Positions 11,958 to 12,218 of a stretch of 12,218 nucleotides of DNA are shown here, piece after piece (positions within the stretch are counted from its first letter, which is position 1; each line of letters begins with the position of its first letter). The DNA is taken from contig JAAYPD010000007.1 of NCBI GenBank assembly GCA_012520015.1, positions 1 to 12,218 of the forward strand, given 5' to 3'. The notes beneath the pieces are model-generated. The model was not told the origin of the DNA. It saw only the letters and a list, made by a program, of their open reading frames with translations, and ran no database searches. The stretch is from Methanomicrobiales archaeon (GTDB taxonomy: Archaea; Halobacteriota; Methanomicrobia; Methanomicrobiales; Methanospirillaceae). The position numbers were made by a program, and so were the translations under genes.

Positions 11958-12218
11958 ATGACAAAACATAAGTTTTCGAAGGTTAAGATACGAGATTTCC
12001 AGCAAATCTCTGGATTGTCCTACATAATTTTCATCGGGTTATGCCTGATAGGTTTATGTTCCACGCCGGCGATGGCCGGAACCAAGTATCTCTCTGGAGA
12101 GCCCGATTTATCAATTACAATTGCAGGACTTAATGAGTTCACCCCTGGCACTACCATTGAACTACCTGTCCTGATTGAAAATAGCGGCCTGAATCACATG
12201 AAGATGGTCCAGTCCGGG
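11958..12218 (+). CDS. exported protein, N-terminal fragment, COG1361/S-layer-related (runs off window)
   Basis: The first 87 codons are in the window and no stop is reached. The N-terminus MTKHKFSKVKIRDF is basic. It is followed by a hydrophobic stretch LSYIIFIGLCLIGLCSTPAMA with a signal-peptidase-type A-M-A site before GTKYLSG. The mature part then reads EPDLSITIAGLNEFTPGTTI and ELPVLIENSGLN, which looks like the start of the extracellular beta-sandwich proteins grouped as COG1361 (S-layer/CARDB-like) in methanogens, where 'N-x-G' follows a conserved IEN segment. Such proteins lie at the cell surface and are sometimes encoded next to RND-type (MMPL) transporters; whether that holds here is outside the window. 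The start is supported by a good TATA box and Shine-Dalgarno. The family assignment from 87 residues is moderate. Confidence 0.75.
   Translation, partial: MTKHKFSKVKIRDFQQISGLSYIIFIGLCLIGLCSTPAMAGTKYLSGEPDLSITIAGLNEFTPGTTIELPVLIENSGLNHMKMVQSG

Noticed and set aside
1..12218. CRISPR array, tRNA, rRNA or toxin-antitoxin/defence genes
   Set aside because: No regularly spaced repeats, cloverleaf-like sequences or defence motifs were seen on either strand.

Overview
This window looks like chromosomal DNA of a methanogenic archaeon of the order Methanomicrobiales, most like Methanospirillum. That placement rests on protein character and promoter style, not on a database match. The supporting signs are archaeal TATA boxes at the usual distance from starts, T-runs after stops, a winged-HTH/PAS sensor of the type abundant in these methanogens, an archaeal CheC, an RNB/S1 ribonuclease without cold-shock domains, and a methanogen-type pyruvate, phosphate dikinase. 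There is no rRNA, tRNA or CRISPR array.

Layout. Positions 1-866 are AT-rich and eroded. They hold a possible C-terminal tail of a gene entering from the left (2-94), a T-run terminator, and a decayed transposase on the minus strand (304-808). A MITE-like element of about 111 bp (622-732) has inserted into the transposase. Removing the element plus one copy of its target duplication (118 bp) rejoins the transposase reading frame exactly. Positions 867-2986 carry three plus-strand genes: a PsiE-family membrane protein, the chemotaxis phosphatase CheC, and a fusion of a TudS/DUF523-like Cys-motif domain to a nucleoside 2-deoxyribosyltransferase-like domain. An RNB/S1 exoribonuclease (minus) and a flavoredoxin-type flavin reductase (plus) diverge from an intergenic region with two palindromes. 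Adenine deaminase (minus) and a small lipoprotein (plus) diverge from another regulatory region. The lipoprotein converges on pyruvate, phosphate dikinase (minus) across a spacer with a strong hairpin. Finally, a winged-HTH protein with three PAS domains (minus) diverges from an exported protein (plus) that runs off the right end.

How the genes fit together. Most are single-gene transcription units, and almost every junction is divergent or convergent. There is no obvious multi-gene pathway operon. Two genes touch nucleobase metabolism: adenine deaminase (adenine to hypoxanthine) and the putative desulfidase/deoxyribosyltransferase fusion. Pyruvate, phosphate dikinase links pyruvate and PEP in central carbon metabolism. 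The HTH-PAS protein may control the exported protein that shares its promoter region. The observations most worth following are the desulfidase/NDT fusion, the nested transposon fossil, a roughly 41-residue insertion in the dikinase, and the inverted repeats at the divergent promoters.
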